64,000 bases of DNA from Sphingomonas phyllosphaerae 5.2 (GTDB lineage: Bacteria; Pseudomonadota; Alphaproteobacteria; Sphingomonadales; Sphingomonadaceae): assembly GCF_000419605.1 (NCBI RefSeq), contig NZ_ATTI01000001.1, positions 121,001-185,000 on the forward strand, in the 5' to 3' direction. A program made the position numbers and the translations under genes. Under the pieces are notes generated by a model that saw only the letters and a program-made list of their open reading frames with translations, did not search any database and had not been told where the DNA came from. Numbering within the stretch: the first letter of the stretch is position 1; each line of letters starts with the position of its first letter. Shown one piece after another: positions 1 through 8,177 of the stretch.

Positions 1-356
1 ACTTCCAGGTGGAGAGCTACCTGCGACACCAGGGGCTGGCGTTCTCCGACCGCTTCGACGCGAACAGCTATCTCTACATCACCCGCGCGCTCGACTATTT
101 CGACCTTGCCGAGGAGCATGGCGGCATGCTGGCGAACGCCTTCCGCGGAGCGGCGACGCGGTTCTGCCTCGTCAGCTTCGATACCGACTGGCTGTACCCG
201 ACCTCCGAGTCGCGCAGTATCGTCCATGCCCTGATGGCGGCCGGCGCACCGGCGAGCTTCGTCGAATTATCGAGCCCGTTCGGGCATGACGCGTTTCTGC
301 TCGAGTCACCCGAGCTGGACCGGGTGATGCACGGCTTCCTGAGCGCCGCGGCATGA
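1..356 (+). CDS. metX: Homoserine O-acetyltransferase, C-terminal part (cut by window edge)
   Basis: This is the last ~118 codons of an alpha/beta-hydrolase-type homoserine acyltransferase, which acylates homoserine in methionine synthesis. The reading frame is open to the window edge: it is read from base 3, giving [11 protein letters not shown], so the GTG at 9 is an internal codon and not a start. The family signatures seen are [17 protein letters not shown], the FDTDWLYP segment that holds the catalytic Asp, and GHDAFLLE with the catalytic His. The nucleophile Ser lies upstream, outside the window. The stop overlaps the metW start (ATGA), the usual metX-metW pair of proteobacteria. Whether acetyl- or succinyl-CoA is the donor cannot be told from this fragment. 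Confidence 0.93.
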   Translation, partial: FQVESYLRHQGLAFSDRFDANSYLYITRALDYFDLAEEHGGMLANAFRGAATRFCLVSFDTDWLYPTSESRSIVHALMAAGAPASFVELSSPFGHDAFLLESPELDRVMHGFLSAAA

Positions 357-946
357 GCCTGCGCCCCGATCTCGCGATCATCGCCGGGCATGTGCCCGCG
401 GGCGCGCGGGCGCTGGACGTCGGCTGCGGCGACGGCGAGTTGATGGCCGCGCTGCGCGACGAGGCGCGCGTCGACGTGCGCGGGCTGGAGATCGACGCTG
501 CGAACGTCGCCGCGGCGGTCGGGCGCGGACTGTCGGTCATCCAGGGCGATGCCGATATCGATCTCGCCGGCTATCCCGACCAGAGTTTCGACTATGCGAT
601 CCTGAGCCAGACGTTGCAGACGGCGCGCGCGCCCGATCGCGTGCTGGACGAGTTGCTGCGCATCGGGCGCTTCGCGTTCGTCAGCTTTCCCAACTTCGCG
701 CATTGGCGGGTACGGCTGTCGCTGTTGTGGGGCGGGCGGATGCCGGTGACGCGGCTGCTGCCGGAACGCTGGTACGACACCCCGAACATCCACCATGTGA
801 CCATCGACGATTTCCGCGCGCATCTTGCCGAGCGCGGCGTGATCGTGGAGCGCGCGTGGTTCCTGTCCGGCGACAAGCGGACCGGCGGCGCGGCGGCGAA
901 CATGTTCGCCGAACACGCGGTGTTCCTGCTGCGACGGGAACCATGA
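353..946 (+). CDS. metW: MetW, methionine biosynthesis protein (SAM-dependent methyltransferase fold)
   Basis: A 197-residue MetW protein. The class I methyltransferase motif [11 protein letters not shown] lies near residues 19-29, followed by the acidic end of strand 2 (RGLEID) and by [11 protein letters not shown]. MetW proteins partner MetX in homoserine acylation in proteobacteria. That is family knowledge; nothing here shows the reaction. It is translationally coupled to metX by a 4-base ATGA overlap, and the length is normal. The C-terminal half carries the family-typical [12 protein letters not shown] and [11 protein letters not shown] segments. Confidence 0.93.
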   Translation: MSLRPDLAIIAGHVPAGARALDVGCGDGELMAALRDEARVDVRGLEIDAANVAAAVGRGLSVIQGDADIDLAGYPDQSFDYAILSQTLQTARAPDRVLDELLRIGRFAFVSFPNFAHWRVRLSLLWGGRMPVTRLLPERWYDTPNIHHVTIDDFRAHLAERGVIVERAWFLSGDKRTGGAAANMFAEHAVFLLRREP

Positions 947-970
947 CGTTTGATCTCGGTTAAGATCGGC

Positions 971-1384
971 GTGACCGACCATTCCGCACCCCCCACCGCG
1001 CTGATCGTCGAGGACGAGATTTTCGTCGCGCTCGATCTCGAGCGTATCCTGGAGGATGCCGGCTATACCGTCGTTGCGATCGCGGCGGACGCCGCATCAG
1101 CGCTGAGCGCAGCACCGGGATGTTGCTTCGCATTCGTCGACGTCAATCTGCGCGACGGCGCGACCGGGCCGGAGATCGCCGAGCGTATCGCGCGCGAACA
1201 CGGCGTGAAGGTCGTTTTCGTCACCGCCAATCCGGGTCAGATCACCAACCGCGACACCGCGCTCGGCTATGTTCGCAAGCCGTTCAACGAAGAGGCGATC
1301 CTCGCCGCCGCACACACCGCTTCACGCGCGGTCGACGTTGCCGGCGACAATATCGATTTCGTCAGGTGGTCGCCAGTCGGCTGA
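971..1384 (+). CDS. Single-domain response regulator (receiver only)
   Basis: A 137-residue CheY-like receiver. It shows the acidic pair (IVEDE), the phosphoacceptor Asp in FAFVDVNL, the conserved Thr in VVFVTAN and the Lys in YVRKPF. There is no output domain. I chose the GTG at 971 (MTDHSAPPTALIVEDE); an in-frame TTG at 950 would add seven residues. It follows metW by a few bases but is unlikely to be related to it functionally. Its 3' end overlaps the convergent HWE histidine kinase gene by 23 bp, so the kinase is the obvious candidate partner. Receiver-only regulators next to HWE kinases are common in Alphaproteobacteria. Confidence 0.85.
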   Translation: MTDHSAPPTALIVEDEIFVALDLERILEDAGYTVVAIAADAASALSAAPGCCFAFVDVNLRDGATGPEIAERIAREHGVKVVFVTANPGQITNRDTALGYVRKPFNEEAILAAAHTASRAVDVAGDNIDFVRWSPVG

Positions 1385-2924
1385 ACGCCTCGCGTGGGAC
1401 GCGCACCTCGACCCGCAGTCCGTCCGCATGCCATTCCCGCACCAGCGTCCCGCCCAGCTGACGCTTGGCGCTCATTTCGATCAATTGCGAGCCGAAGCCG
1501 TGCTGCGTCGGTGCGTCGTGAAGCGTCGGCCCGCCCTGTTCATGCCATAGCAGGACGACGTCCCGACCGGTGTCGGTGACGATCATCGTTACCCGCCCGT
1601 CGATGCTGGACAGCGCGCCATATTTGCTCGCGTTGGTCGCCAGCTCGTGGAAGATCAGCGCCAGCGGGGTGGCGGCGCGATCGTCGACCACGACATTGTC
1701 GCCCTTGATCGTGAAGCGCTCGCCGCTGCGCGACTGATAGGGGATGAAAAGCTCCTCGAGCAGGCCGTGCAGGCTGTCCTGTCGCACGCTCGGGCGCGAC
1801 TGGTCGCTGTGCGGGCGGACGAAATCATGCGCGCGGCCAAGCGCGGTGATGCGCTGACGCAGCTCGCCCAGCAGCCCGGCGAGCGGCGGGTGCGTGCGCC
1901 CGGTCAGGTGCACCAACCCCGCGACGACCGAGAAGATGTTCTTGATGCGGTGGCTCAGTTCCTGGCTGACGATCTCGCGCTCCTCCATCGCCAGCCTCTG
2001 CTGATGGATGTCGGTGCAGGTGCCGAACCAGCGCGTGATCGTGCCCGCGGCATCGCGGATCGGCAGCGCGCGGCCCAGCACCCAGCGATAGGTGCCGTCA
2101 TGGTGCCGCAGCCGATATTCGATCTGATACGGCTCGCCTGTTCCCAGCGCGTGGCGCCACGCCGCCCACGCACGCTCCTGATCGTCGGCGTGGAACATCC
2201 CGTTCCAGGCTTCGCCGTCCGTCGAGCCCTCCGGCGTGCCGGTGAAGGCGTACCAGCGCGCATTATAGTAATCGTGATAGCCGTCCGGCAGCGTCGACCA
2301 CACCATCTGCGGCATGGTGTCGGCCAGGATGCGGAAGCGCGTCTCGCTATCCTCGGCCTCGCGGCGCGCGACCTGCGAGACGGCGTGATCGCGCGAGCCG
2401 TGGACGCGCGCCATGACGGCGGCCCCCAGCACGCGCAGCCCGCCCAGCTGGAGCGCGGTCAGCCCGGCCGGGCGTGGCGACGTGCCGAGCACGCACAACG
2501 CCCCGAGCGGGACTCCTTCCTCGGTGACCAGCGGCGCGCCGGCATAGAAGCGCACGCCCGGATCGACGAGCAGTGGATTGTCGGCGAACCGCGGGTCCTG
2601 CGTCGCGTCGGGGACGACCATGATGTCGTCCTGCCACATCGCATAGGCGCAGAACGACATCGCGCGCGGCGTGCCGTCGAGGTCGGTGCCGGTCGCGGAG
2701 AGGAACGATTGCTCGTCCTCCTCGACCAGCGAGACCAGCGCGATCTCCGCCTCGCACAATCGTGCCGCGAAGTCGGTGATCTGCTTGAGCGCGGCGGCGC
2801 GGCGAAGCGCGACGAGATTGTACGCGTCGATCGTCGCACGACGCTGCCGCTCGTCGATCGGGCCGGCACCCGCGATCGTGGCTGGCGCGGCATCCGCGGG
2901 GCAGAGGGGTGCGCTCACCGGCAC
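1362..2924 (-). CDS. HWE-family sensor histidine kinase (GAF-PAS-HWE_HK)
   Basis: A 520-residue cytoplasmic sensor kinase without evident membrane segments. An N-terminal GAF domain (about residues 25-170, with FCAYAMWQDDIMVVPDA) is followed by a PAS domain (about 190-310, with MPQMVWSTLPDGYHDYYNARW). The HWE transmitter has the phosphoacceptor His in ELSHRIKNIF, the N-box HELATNASKYG, and the WxE motif in LLWHEQGGP. GTG start. It begins 5 bp after the ssb stop, so it probably depends on read-through from ssb. The signal is unknown. GAF plus PAS in this family often means light, redox or general-stress sensing, but no chromophore Cys motif is obvious. Confidence 0.9.
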   Translation of the reverse strand: MPVSAPLCPADAAPATIAGAGPIDERQRRATIDAYNLVALRRAAALKQITDFAARLCEAEIALVSLVEEDEQSFLSATGTDLDGTPRAMSFCAYAMWQDDIMVVPDATQDPRFADNPLLVDPGVRFYAGAPLVTEEGVPLGALCVLGTSPRPAGLTALQLGGLRVLGAAVMARVHGSRDHAVSQVARREAEDSETRFRILADTMPQMVWSTLPDGYHDYYNARWYAFTGTPEGSTDGEAWNGMFHADDQERAWAAWRHALGTGEPYQIEYRLRHHDGTYRWVLGRALPIRDAAGTITRWFGTCTDIHQQRLAMEEREIVSQELSHRIKNIFSVVAGLVHLTGRTHPPLAGLLGELRQRITALGRAHDFVRPHSDQSRPSVRQDSLHGLLEELFIPYQSRSGERFTIKGDNVVVDDRAATPLALIFHELATNASKYGALSSIDGRVTMIVTDTGRDVVLLWHEQGGPTLHDAPTQHGFGSQLIEMSAKRQLGGTLVREWHADGLRVEVRVPREAFSRLATT

Positions 2925-2929
2925 GGACC

Positions 2930-3487
2930 TCAGAACGGTACGTCGTCGTCGAGATCGTCCGCGAAGCCGCCGCCGTAGCTGCCACCGCGCGCCGCACCGC
3001 CGCCAGCGGACCCGCCGCCGCTCGCGCCGCGCGAACCGCCCGCACCGCCGCCACGCGGGGCACCGCCGCCGTAACCACCACCGCCACCGAAGTCATCGCC
3101 GCCCATGTCGTCACGAGCGCCGCCGCCACCGCCGCCGGGGCCGTCGAGCATCGTCAGCACGGAGTTGAAGCCTTGCAGCACCACCTCGGTCGAATAACGA
3201 TCCTGCCCCTGCTGGTCCTGCCACTTACGCGTCTGCAGCTGGCCCTCGATATAGACCTTGCTGCCCTTGCGCAGGAACCGCTCGGCGACGTTGGCCAGCC
3301 CTTCGTTGAAGATCGCGACCGAATGCCATTCGGTCTTTTCCTTCTTCTCGCCGCTGTTGCGGTCCTTCCACGATTCGGACGTCGCGATCCGCAGGTTGAC
3401 GACCTTGCCGCCGTTCTGGAACGAGCGCGACTCGGGATCGCGCCCGAGATTGCCGACGAGAATGACCTTGTTGACGCTGCCTGCCAT
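2930..3487 (-). CDS. ssb: Single-stranded DNA-binding protein
   Basis: A 185-residue SSB. The N-terminal OB fold (about residues 1-112) starts [19 protein letters not shown] and includes [22 protein letters not shown] and [15 protein letters not shown] long Gly-rich flexible linker follows. The acidic C-terminal tip ends DDDVPF, the standard docking peptide for replication and repair proteins. The glycine linker (about residues 115-172) is compositionally extreme but usual for alphaproteobacterial SSB. The HWE kinase gene follows on the same strand with only 5 bp between. Confidence 0.97.
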   Translation of the reverse strand: MAGSVNKVILVGNLGRDPESRSFQNGGKVVNLRIATSESWKDRNSGEKKEKTEWHSVAIFNEGLANVAERFLRKGSKVYIEGQLQTRKWQDQQGQDRYSTEVVLQGFNSVLTMLDGPGGGGGGARDDMGGDDFGGGGGYGGGAPRGGGAGGSRGASGGGSAGGGAARGGSYGGGFADDLDDDVPF

Positions 3488-3587
3488 CGAAACCTCTATC
3501 TGGCCGGTCCATGCCGGCGACGGTGCGGCCCGGCTTCTCGATCGACGGCGACGGGCCGGACGGGAAGCGGGCGGTGCGGCCCTTTAA

Positions 3588-5438
3588 TCAAAGCCCGGCG
3601 AGCACCGCCAGCCAATACGTGATCCCCGCCATCACATAAGCGGTCACGAACAGATAACCGAGCATGAACATCGGCCATTTCCAGCCGTTCGTCTCACGCC
3701 GGGTCACCGCGATCGTGCTGATGCATTGCGGCGCGAACACGAACCACATCAGAAAGGCGAGTGCGGTGGGCAGCGACCAGCGCCCGCGCAGGTGATCGAC
3801 CAGGCTTTTCGATCCGGCCGCATCCTCGGTATCGTCGATCGCATAGGCCGTGCCGATCGCTGCCACCGCCACCTCGCGCGCCGCCATCGCCGGGATCAGC
3901 GCAAGCGCGATGTCGTGATTGAAGCCGATCGGCCGCACCACGACCTCCAGCCCGCTGGCGATCCGTCCCGCGATCGAATATTCGACCTGGCTCTGTCCGC
4001 GCGGCGCCTGCGGGAAGCTGAGCAGCGCCCACAGCACGATCGTCGTCAGCGCGATCGTCGTGCCGGCGCGCTTCAGGAAGATCGCCGCACGGCTCCACAG
4101 CCCGATCGCGACGTCACGCAGGCGGGGCAGCTGATATTTGGGCATTTCCATCATGAAGCCCGACGATTCGCCCTTCGTCACCGTGCGGCGTAGCAGCAGC
4201 GCGGCGACGAACGCCCCGACGATGCCCAACAGGTACAGCGCGAGCAGCACCAGTCCCTGCAAGCCGACGAACGGCACCACCTCCCGCGCGGGAATGAATG
4301 CACCGATGATGATCGTATAGACCGGCAGCCGCGCCGAGCAGGTCATCAGCGGCGCGATCAGGATCGTCGTCAGCCGGTCCTTTTCGTCGTCGATCGTGCG
4401 CGTCGCCATGATCCCCGGCACCGCGCATGCGAAGCTGGACAGCAATGGGATGAACGCGCGCCCCGACAGCCCGACGCCAGCCATCAACCGATCCATCAGG
4501 AAAGCGGCCCGGACCATATAGCCCGAGGCCTCCAGCACGAGGATGAAGAGGAACAGGATCAGGATCTGCGGCAGGAACACCACGACCGCGCCGACCCCGG
4601 CGATAACGCCATCGGTCAGCAGCGAGCGCAGGAAGCCGGCGGGCAGCGCGCCCTTGATCGCCGTCTCCAGTGCGGCGAAGCCGTCCTCGATCCAGCCGAT
4701 CGGCGCTTCCGACCAGCTGAACACCGCCTGGAACATCACGAACAGCAGCGCGACGAGCAGGATCGGGCCGAACACCGGGTGGAGCGCGACTCCATCCAGC
4801 GCGTGGTGCCAGCGGCGCGTCGGCGTCTCGCTGACGGTCGCGGCCTTCGACAGGTCGCGTGCGCGGCGTTGCAGCGTCCGAATGTCCTCGTCGGGCGCGG
4901 CGGCGACCGCGGCATCGGGTGCGATGCCGACGATCCCGGTCAGCGCGGCGCGCAGCACGTCGATGCCGCGCCGCCGCACCGCGACGGTTGGCACCACCGG
5001 CACGCCTAGTTCGCGCTCCAGCACCGCCGCGTCCAGCACCAGCCCGTCGCGCTCGGCCAGGTCGACCATGTTGAGCGCGACCACCACCGGCAGCCCCAGC
5101 GCGATCAGCTGCATCGCGAAGCGCAGGTGATTGTCGAGGTTGGCGGCGTCGAGCACCACGACCAGCACGTCGGGGCGGCGTTCGCCCGCCTGTGCGCCGA
5201 GCAGCACGTCGCGCGTCACCCGCTCGTCAGGGGAAGAGGGGTCGAGGCTGTAGGCGCCGGGCAGGTCGACCAGCTCGACCGGGCGGCCATCGTCCAGCAC
5301 GAGCCGGCCGGAATGGCGCTCCACGGTGACGCCGGGATAATTGCCGACCTTCTGCCGCGCGCCGGTCAGCGCGTTGAACAGCGCGCTCTTGCCGGCATTG
5401 GGATTGCCGACCATCGCGACCAGCGGGGGCATTTCCAT
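3588..5438 (-). CDS. feoB: FeoB ferrous iron transporter, GTPase and membrane subunit
   Basis: A 616-residue inner-membrane Fe(II) importer. The N-terminal G domain shows G1 GNPNAGKS (residues 11-18), G3 DLPG (58-61) and G4 NMVD (123-126). A helical spacer follows, then the paired gate-type membrane domain from about residue 225, with FACAVPGIMATRTI and MTCSARLPVYTI motifs. It is shorter than the ~770-residue E. coli protein, as in many Alphaproteobacteria. It lies 22 bp downstream of feoA and should share its iron-regulated promoter. The reading frame is intact. Confidence 0.97.
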   Translation of the reverse strand: MEMPPLVAMVGNPNAGKSALFNALTGARQKVGNYPGVTVERHSGRLVLDDGRPVELVDLPGAYSLDPSSPDERVTRDVLLGAQAGERRPDVLVVVLDAANLDNHLRFAMQLIALGLPVVVALNMVDLAERDGLVLDAAVLERELGVPVVPTVAVRRRGIDVLRAALTGIVGIAPDAAVAAAPDEDIRTLQRRARDLSKAATVSETPTRRWHHALDGVALHPVFGPILLVALLFVMFQAVFSWSEAPIGWIEDGFAALETAIKGALPAGFLRSLLTDGVIAGVGAVVVFLPQILILFLFILVLEASGYMVRAAFLMDRLMAGVGLSGRAFIPLLSSFACAVPGIMATRTIDDEKDRLTTILIAPLMTCSARLPVYTIIIGAFIPAREVVPFVGLQGLVLLALYLLGIVGAFVAALLLRRTVTKGESSGFMMEMPKYQLPRLRDVAIGLWSRAAIFLKRAGTTIALTTIVLWALLSFPQAPRGQSQVEYSIAGRIASGLEVVVRPIGFNHDIALALIPAMAAREVAVAAIGTAYAIDDTEDAAGSKSLVDHLRGRWSLPTALAFLMWFVFAPQCISTIAVTRRETNGWKWPMFMLGYLFVTAYVMAGITYWLAVLAGL

Positions 5439-5460
5439 CAGGATCGACGCGGCGAGCCGC

Positions 5461-5724
5461 TCACTCGGCCGGCAGCGGTTCGACCGAGACGCGGATCGCC
5501 CCGGCGACCGCGCGGCGCAGCGCCACCGTCATCCGCCCGATCCGGCACGCCACCGGTCCGCCGCCGATCTGCGCACGGTGCAGCACCTGCACCGCGACGC
5601 CGGCGTCGAAGCCCAGTTCGCGCAACCGCCGCGCTTCGGGCGTGGCAAGGCGGGACCAGTCGATGGTGTCGACGATGGCGGCCTGATGCCGCGGGAGCGT
5701 TTCGAGGCTGATGGGCAGGGTCAC
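5461..5724 (-). CDS. feoA: FeoA ferrous iron transport accessory protein
   Basis: An 87-residue SH3-like FeoA protein with a GTG start. It shows the family pattern of a hydrophobic barrel: ARRLRELGFDAGVAVQVLHRA, then VACRIGRMTVALRRAVAGAIRV. FeoA is a small cytoplasmic partner needed for FeoB-mediated Fe(II) uptake. First gene of the feoAB operon; the promoter with a Fur-box-like palindrome lies directly upstream. Confidence 0.93.
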   Translation of the reverse strand: MTLPISLETLPRHQAAIVDTIDWSRLATPEARRLRELGFDAGVAVQVLHRAQIGGGPVACRIGRMTVALRRAVAGAIRVSVEPLPAE

Positions 5725-5730
5725 GCGGCT

Positions 5731-5760
5731 TGTATAATGGCAGTGCGATTGATTATCAAT
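5731..5760 (-). promoter_or_regulatory. feoAB promoter with overlapping Fur-box-like palindrome
   Basis: On the minus strand, TTGATA (5759-5754) and TATACA (5736-5731) are separated by exactly 17 bp, a good housekeeping sigma promoter. A perfect 13-bp palindrome, ATTGATTATCAAT (5748-5760), covers the -35 box. It resembles the core of Fur boxes. Iron repression of feoAB by a Fur-family regulator is the expected logic; the regulator's identity (Fur, Mur or Irr) is inference. Confidence 0.72.
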
Positions 5761-5772
5761 TAGCGATTGCCG

Positions 5773-6426
5773 TCACACCACCGGGTAGCGCAGCCGGCCG
5801 ATGAACCGGCTGAGGCTCGGGCGGTGCTGCGTCCGCCGCGTGAACTGTGCCTTGGCCTTTTCGAACCGCATGATCCCGTCGATGCGCCGCGACAGGAATG
5901 CGCGGGTATCGGCCTGCCCCTCGCTGTCGTCATCGAGGAACACGGTGGTCGTCGCGGTGTAGACGGCCAGCAGCATCGCGCGCTTGGTGTAATGGTTATA
6001 GTCGGTTGCGGTGTCGCCGGCCAAACGCCACATCCGGTCGACGCTGCGCCAGCCGAGCTTCGCGGCGCGCGCGACGTTGTTCGGCAGCGCCAGCACCGCA
6101 CGCGCCCGCCGCAACGCCTCGCGTTCGGGGGCGAGCACCGCCAGCCGCGCCTCGACCAGCGCGGTGATGCGTTGGCGGATCTTCATCGCCGTCAGTCCTT
6201 CGGGCGGAAGGGCACGCGCCATTTCCGCGTCGATATGCTCGAACCACGCATCGATCATCGCCACCGCGCCGTCCGCGAAGGCGAGTCGCGCCACGTCGGG
6301 GTCGATGCCCTCCAGCTCGGCGGCGAGATCGCGCGCGGCATCGCCCCAGCCGTCGAAGGCGGCATTGGCGGCGATCGCGGGCGCAAGGCGGGCGCGTACC
6401 TCGTCGAGCGTCAGGTCCTCGGTCAT
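5773..6426 (-). CDS. COQ9 family protein
   Basis: A 217-residue COQ9-like protein, starting MTEDLTLDEVRARL. The family features seen are AAFDGWGDAARDLAAELEG near the N terminus, FADGAVAMIDAWFEHID, and the C-terminal TATDYNHYTKRAMLLAVYTAT with FLDDDSEG. COQ9 binds lipid and assists COQ7 in ubiquinone synthesis in eukaryotes; alphaproteobacterial relatives are presumed to act in quinone metabolism. The frame extends upstream, but the start at 6426 fits the family and overlaps the transporter stop (ATGA), so the two are co-transcribed. It begins a TetR-like helical fold by family structure, without DNA-binding evidence here. Confidence 0.88.
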   Translation of the reverse strand: MTEDLTLDEVRARLAPAIAANAAFDGWGDAARDLAAELEGIDPDVARLAFADGAVAMIDAWFEHIDAEMARALPPEGLTAMKIRQRITALVEARLAVLAPEREALRRARAVLALPNNVARAAKLGWRSVDRMWRLAGDTATDYNHYTKRAMLLAVYTATTTVFLDDDSEGQADTRAFLSRRIDGIMRFEKAKAQFTRRTQHRPSLSRFIGRLRYPVV

Positions 6427-7349
6427 CGCATCTCCTCCGGCACGGGATTGGCGGGTGGCGGCTCCGTAGCATTGCGGCGGCGGTCGCGCACCAGCACCAA
6501 TGCCGCAGCGATCATCGCGATCCCCACGAAGTCGGGCGCGGCGAGCGCTTCGCCGAAATGCACCCAGCCGATCGTCGCCGCCACCGCCGGCTGGATCAGC
6601 AGCGCGAGCCCGATCACCAGCGGCGGCAAGCGGCCGAGCGCGTAGATCATGCAGCCCTGTCCGAGCAGCTGGCAGACCAGCGCCAGCGCGATCAACGGCG
6701 TCCAGTGCTGCGGCATGATCCGCTCGCCAAGGATCAGCGCGTAACCCAGCAGCGGCAGCAGCGCCGCCAGCGACGACAGCGCCAGTGCCGGCCAGGGGGC
6801 GAGCGCGCGCCGCACGTCGGACATCAGGATGAAATACAGCGCGTACAATATCCCGGCCAGTACGCACAGCAGGTCGCCGGCAAGGTGGCGCGGATCGAGC
6901 TGGTAGGACCGCCCCATCAACAGCGCGGCGCCGGCGGCGGCGAGCAGCAGCGCGACGCCCTGCATCCGCGTCGGCCAGGCGCGCGCGACGAGGAACCCCC
7001 AGAGTGGAAAGAGGAACGTCGCCGAATTGCCGAGCAGCGTGGCGTTCGCCATCGTGGTGTGCAGGATGCCGAGGTGCCATGTCCCCAGGTCGGCGGCGAA
7101 GGCGACGCCGGCGAGCCCCACGAACAACCATATCCGCGACGTGGGCGCGCTGCGCGAGGCCGGCCCCGGCAGCGCCAGCGCGGCGATCGCGAGCAGCGGC
7201 ACCGCCAGCGCCATCCGCCAGAACGCGGCGGCGACCGGGCCGGTGTCGGCGAGCCGCACGAACAGCGGCCCGAACGCCAGCGCGGCATTGGCGACGACCA
7301 CCGCGACGAAGGCGGCGGGATTGCCGGTGGGGGCAGGGGAACGGGGCAT
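6423..7349 (-). CDS. EamA/DMT-superfamily permease
   Basis: A 308-residue drug/metabolite transporter with about ten hydrophobic segments in two EamA repeats. The first starts AFVAVVVANAALAFGPLFVRL, the second follows the HLAGDLLCVLAGILYALYFI segment. I chose the ATG at 7349 (MPRSPAPTGNP); an upstream in-frame start at 7418 would add 23 polar residues unlike the family. The C-terminal tail is charged (RDRRRN). Substrate unknown. The stop overlaps the COQ9 gene start by 4 bp. Confidence 0.85.
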   Translation of the reverse strand: MPRSPAPTGNPAAFVAVVVANAALAFGPLFVRLADTGPVAAAFWRMALAVPLLAIAALALPGPASRSAPTSRIWLFVGLAGVAFAADLGTWHLGILHTTMANATLLGNSATFLFPLWGFLVARAWPTRMQGVALLLAAAGAALLMGRSYQLDPRHLAGDLLCVLAGILYALYFILMSDVRRALAPWPALALSSLAALLPLLGYALILGERIMPQHWTPLIALALVCQLLGQGCMIYALGRLPPLVIGLALLIQPAVAATIGWVHFGEALAAPDFVGIAMIAAALVLVRDRRRNATEPPPANPVPEEMR

Positions 7350-7574
7350 GCTGTCCGGGTGCTTTCGTTCGTCGTTCCTGGGCGGCTCGGCGCTCGGGCG
7401 GTTCGCCGTGCCGCCCATTTACGTCATTCCCGCGCGGCGCGGCGTCCAGTCTTCAGCCGGTCCCGCCCGCTTCGTCATCCCCGGGGCACCAAGAGGCCAG
7501 TTGCGCAGCTTCTCGAAAGGACCACGGGCTGGATTACCGTGCGCGTGAAGGACGCCTTTCCGGGAATTCGCCGC

Positions 7575-8177
7575 TTACGCCGCCTCGGCCAGCAGCTTCT
7601 TCGCCTCGGCGCCGGTCCAGTCCATGTCGCCGGTGACGCGCCAGATCTCCTTGCCGTCGGCGCCGTAGAGGATCGTCGTCGGCAGGCTTGCGCCATAAGC
7701 GGTGCTCAGCGCCAGCTTGGCGTCCAGATACGGCTTCAGGTGCGTGAACTTGCGCTCCGCCAGGAAGGCATTCGCCTTGGCCGGCTCCATGTCCTGGCTG
7801 ATCGCCAGCACCGGCACCTTGTCGCCCAGCGCCGCGGCGGCGGCGTCCAGCGTGGGCATCTCCTTCACGCACGGCGCACACCATGTCGCCCACAGGTTCA
7901 CCAGCACCGGCTTGCCCTTGAACGACGCCAGCGTTGTCGGGCCGCCGGTCCCGCCCGGCGCTGCGAAGGACACGGCGGGCGCGGCCTCGCCCTTGTGGCT
8001 GCGGTCGATCTTGTCGGCCTTCGGTGCGCCGGTCGCGGGTGCTTCGTCGCTGCTGACTTCGTCGCTGCCGGCGATGTCGGCGGCCGGCGCTTGCCCGTTC
8101 GACGGCGACCCCTTATCGCACGCCGCAAGGGCCAGCGCGGTGCCGAGGAGACAGACGATCGCGACGCGGGATGCCAT
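7575..8177 (-). CDS. TlpA-family thiol:disulfide oxidoreductase, lipoprotein
   Basis: A 200-residue protein with a lipoprotein signal ending LALAAC (Cys20), a disordered Asp/Ser/Pro-rich stretch to about residue 65, then a thioredoxin fold of the TlpA/ResA type. The active site is WATWCAPC (Cys100-x-x-Cys103), with the conserved QDM and TTILYGADG segment containing the cis-Pro region. Probably membrane-anchored in the periplasm, reducing disulfides, for example in cytochrome c maturation. The start at 8177 is preceded by GGAA. The codon overlaps the divergent argH start within one CATG. Confidence 0.9.
   Translation of the reverse strand: MASRVAIVCLLGTALALAACDKGSPSNGQAPAADIAGSDEVSSDEAPATGAPKADKIDRSHKGEAAPAVSFAAPGGTGGPTTLASFKGKPVLVNLWATWCAPCVKEMPTLDAAAAALGDKVPVLAISQDMEPAKANAFLAERKFTHLKPYLDAKLALSTAYGASLPTTILYGADGKEIWRVTGDMDWTGAEAKKLLAEAA

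Noticed and set aside
9..356. GTG at 9 as the start of a short gene
   Set aside because: The frame is open to the window edge and the residues before it (FQ) continue the MetX family sequence, so this is the 3' part of metX.
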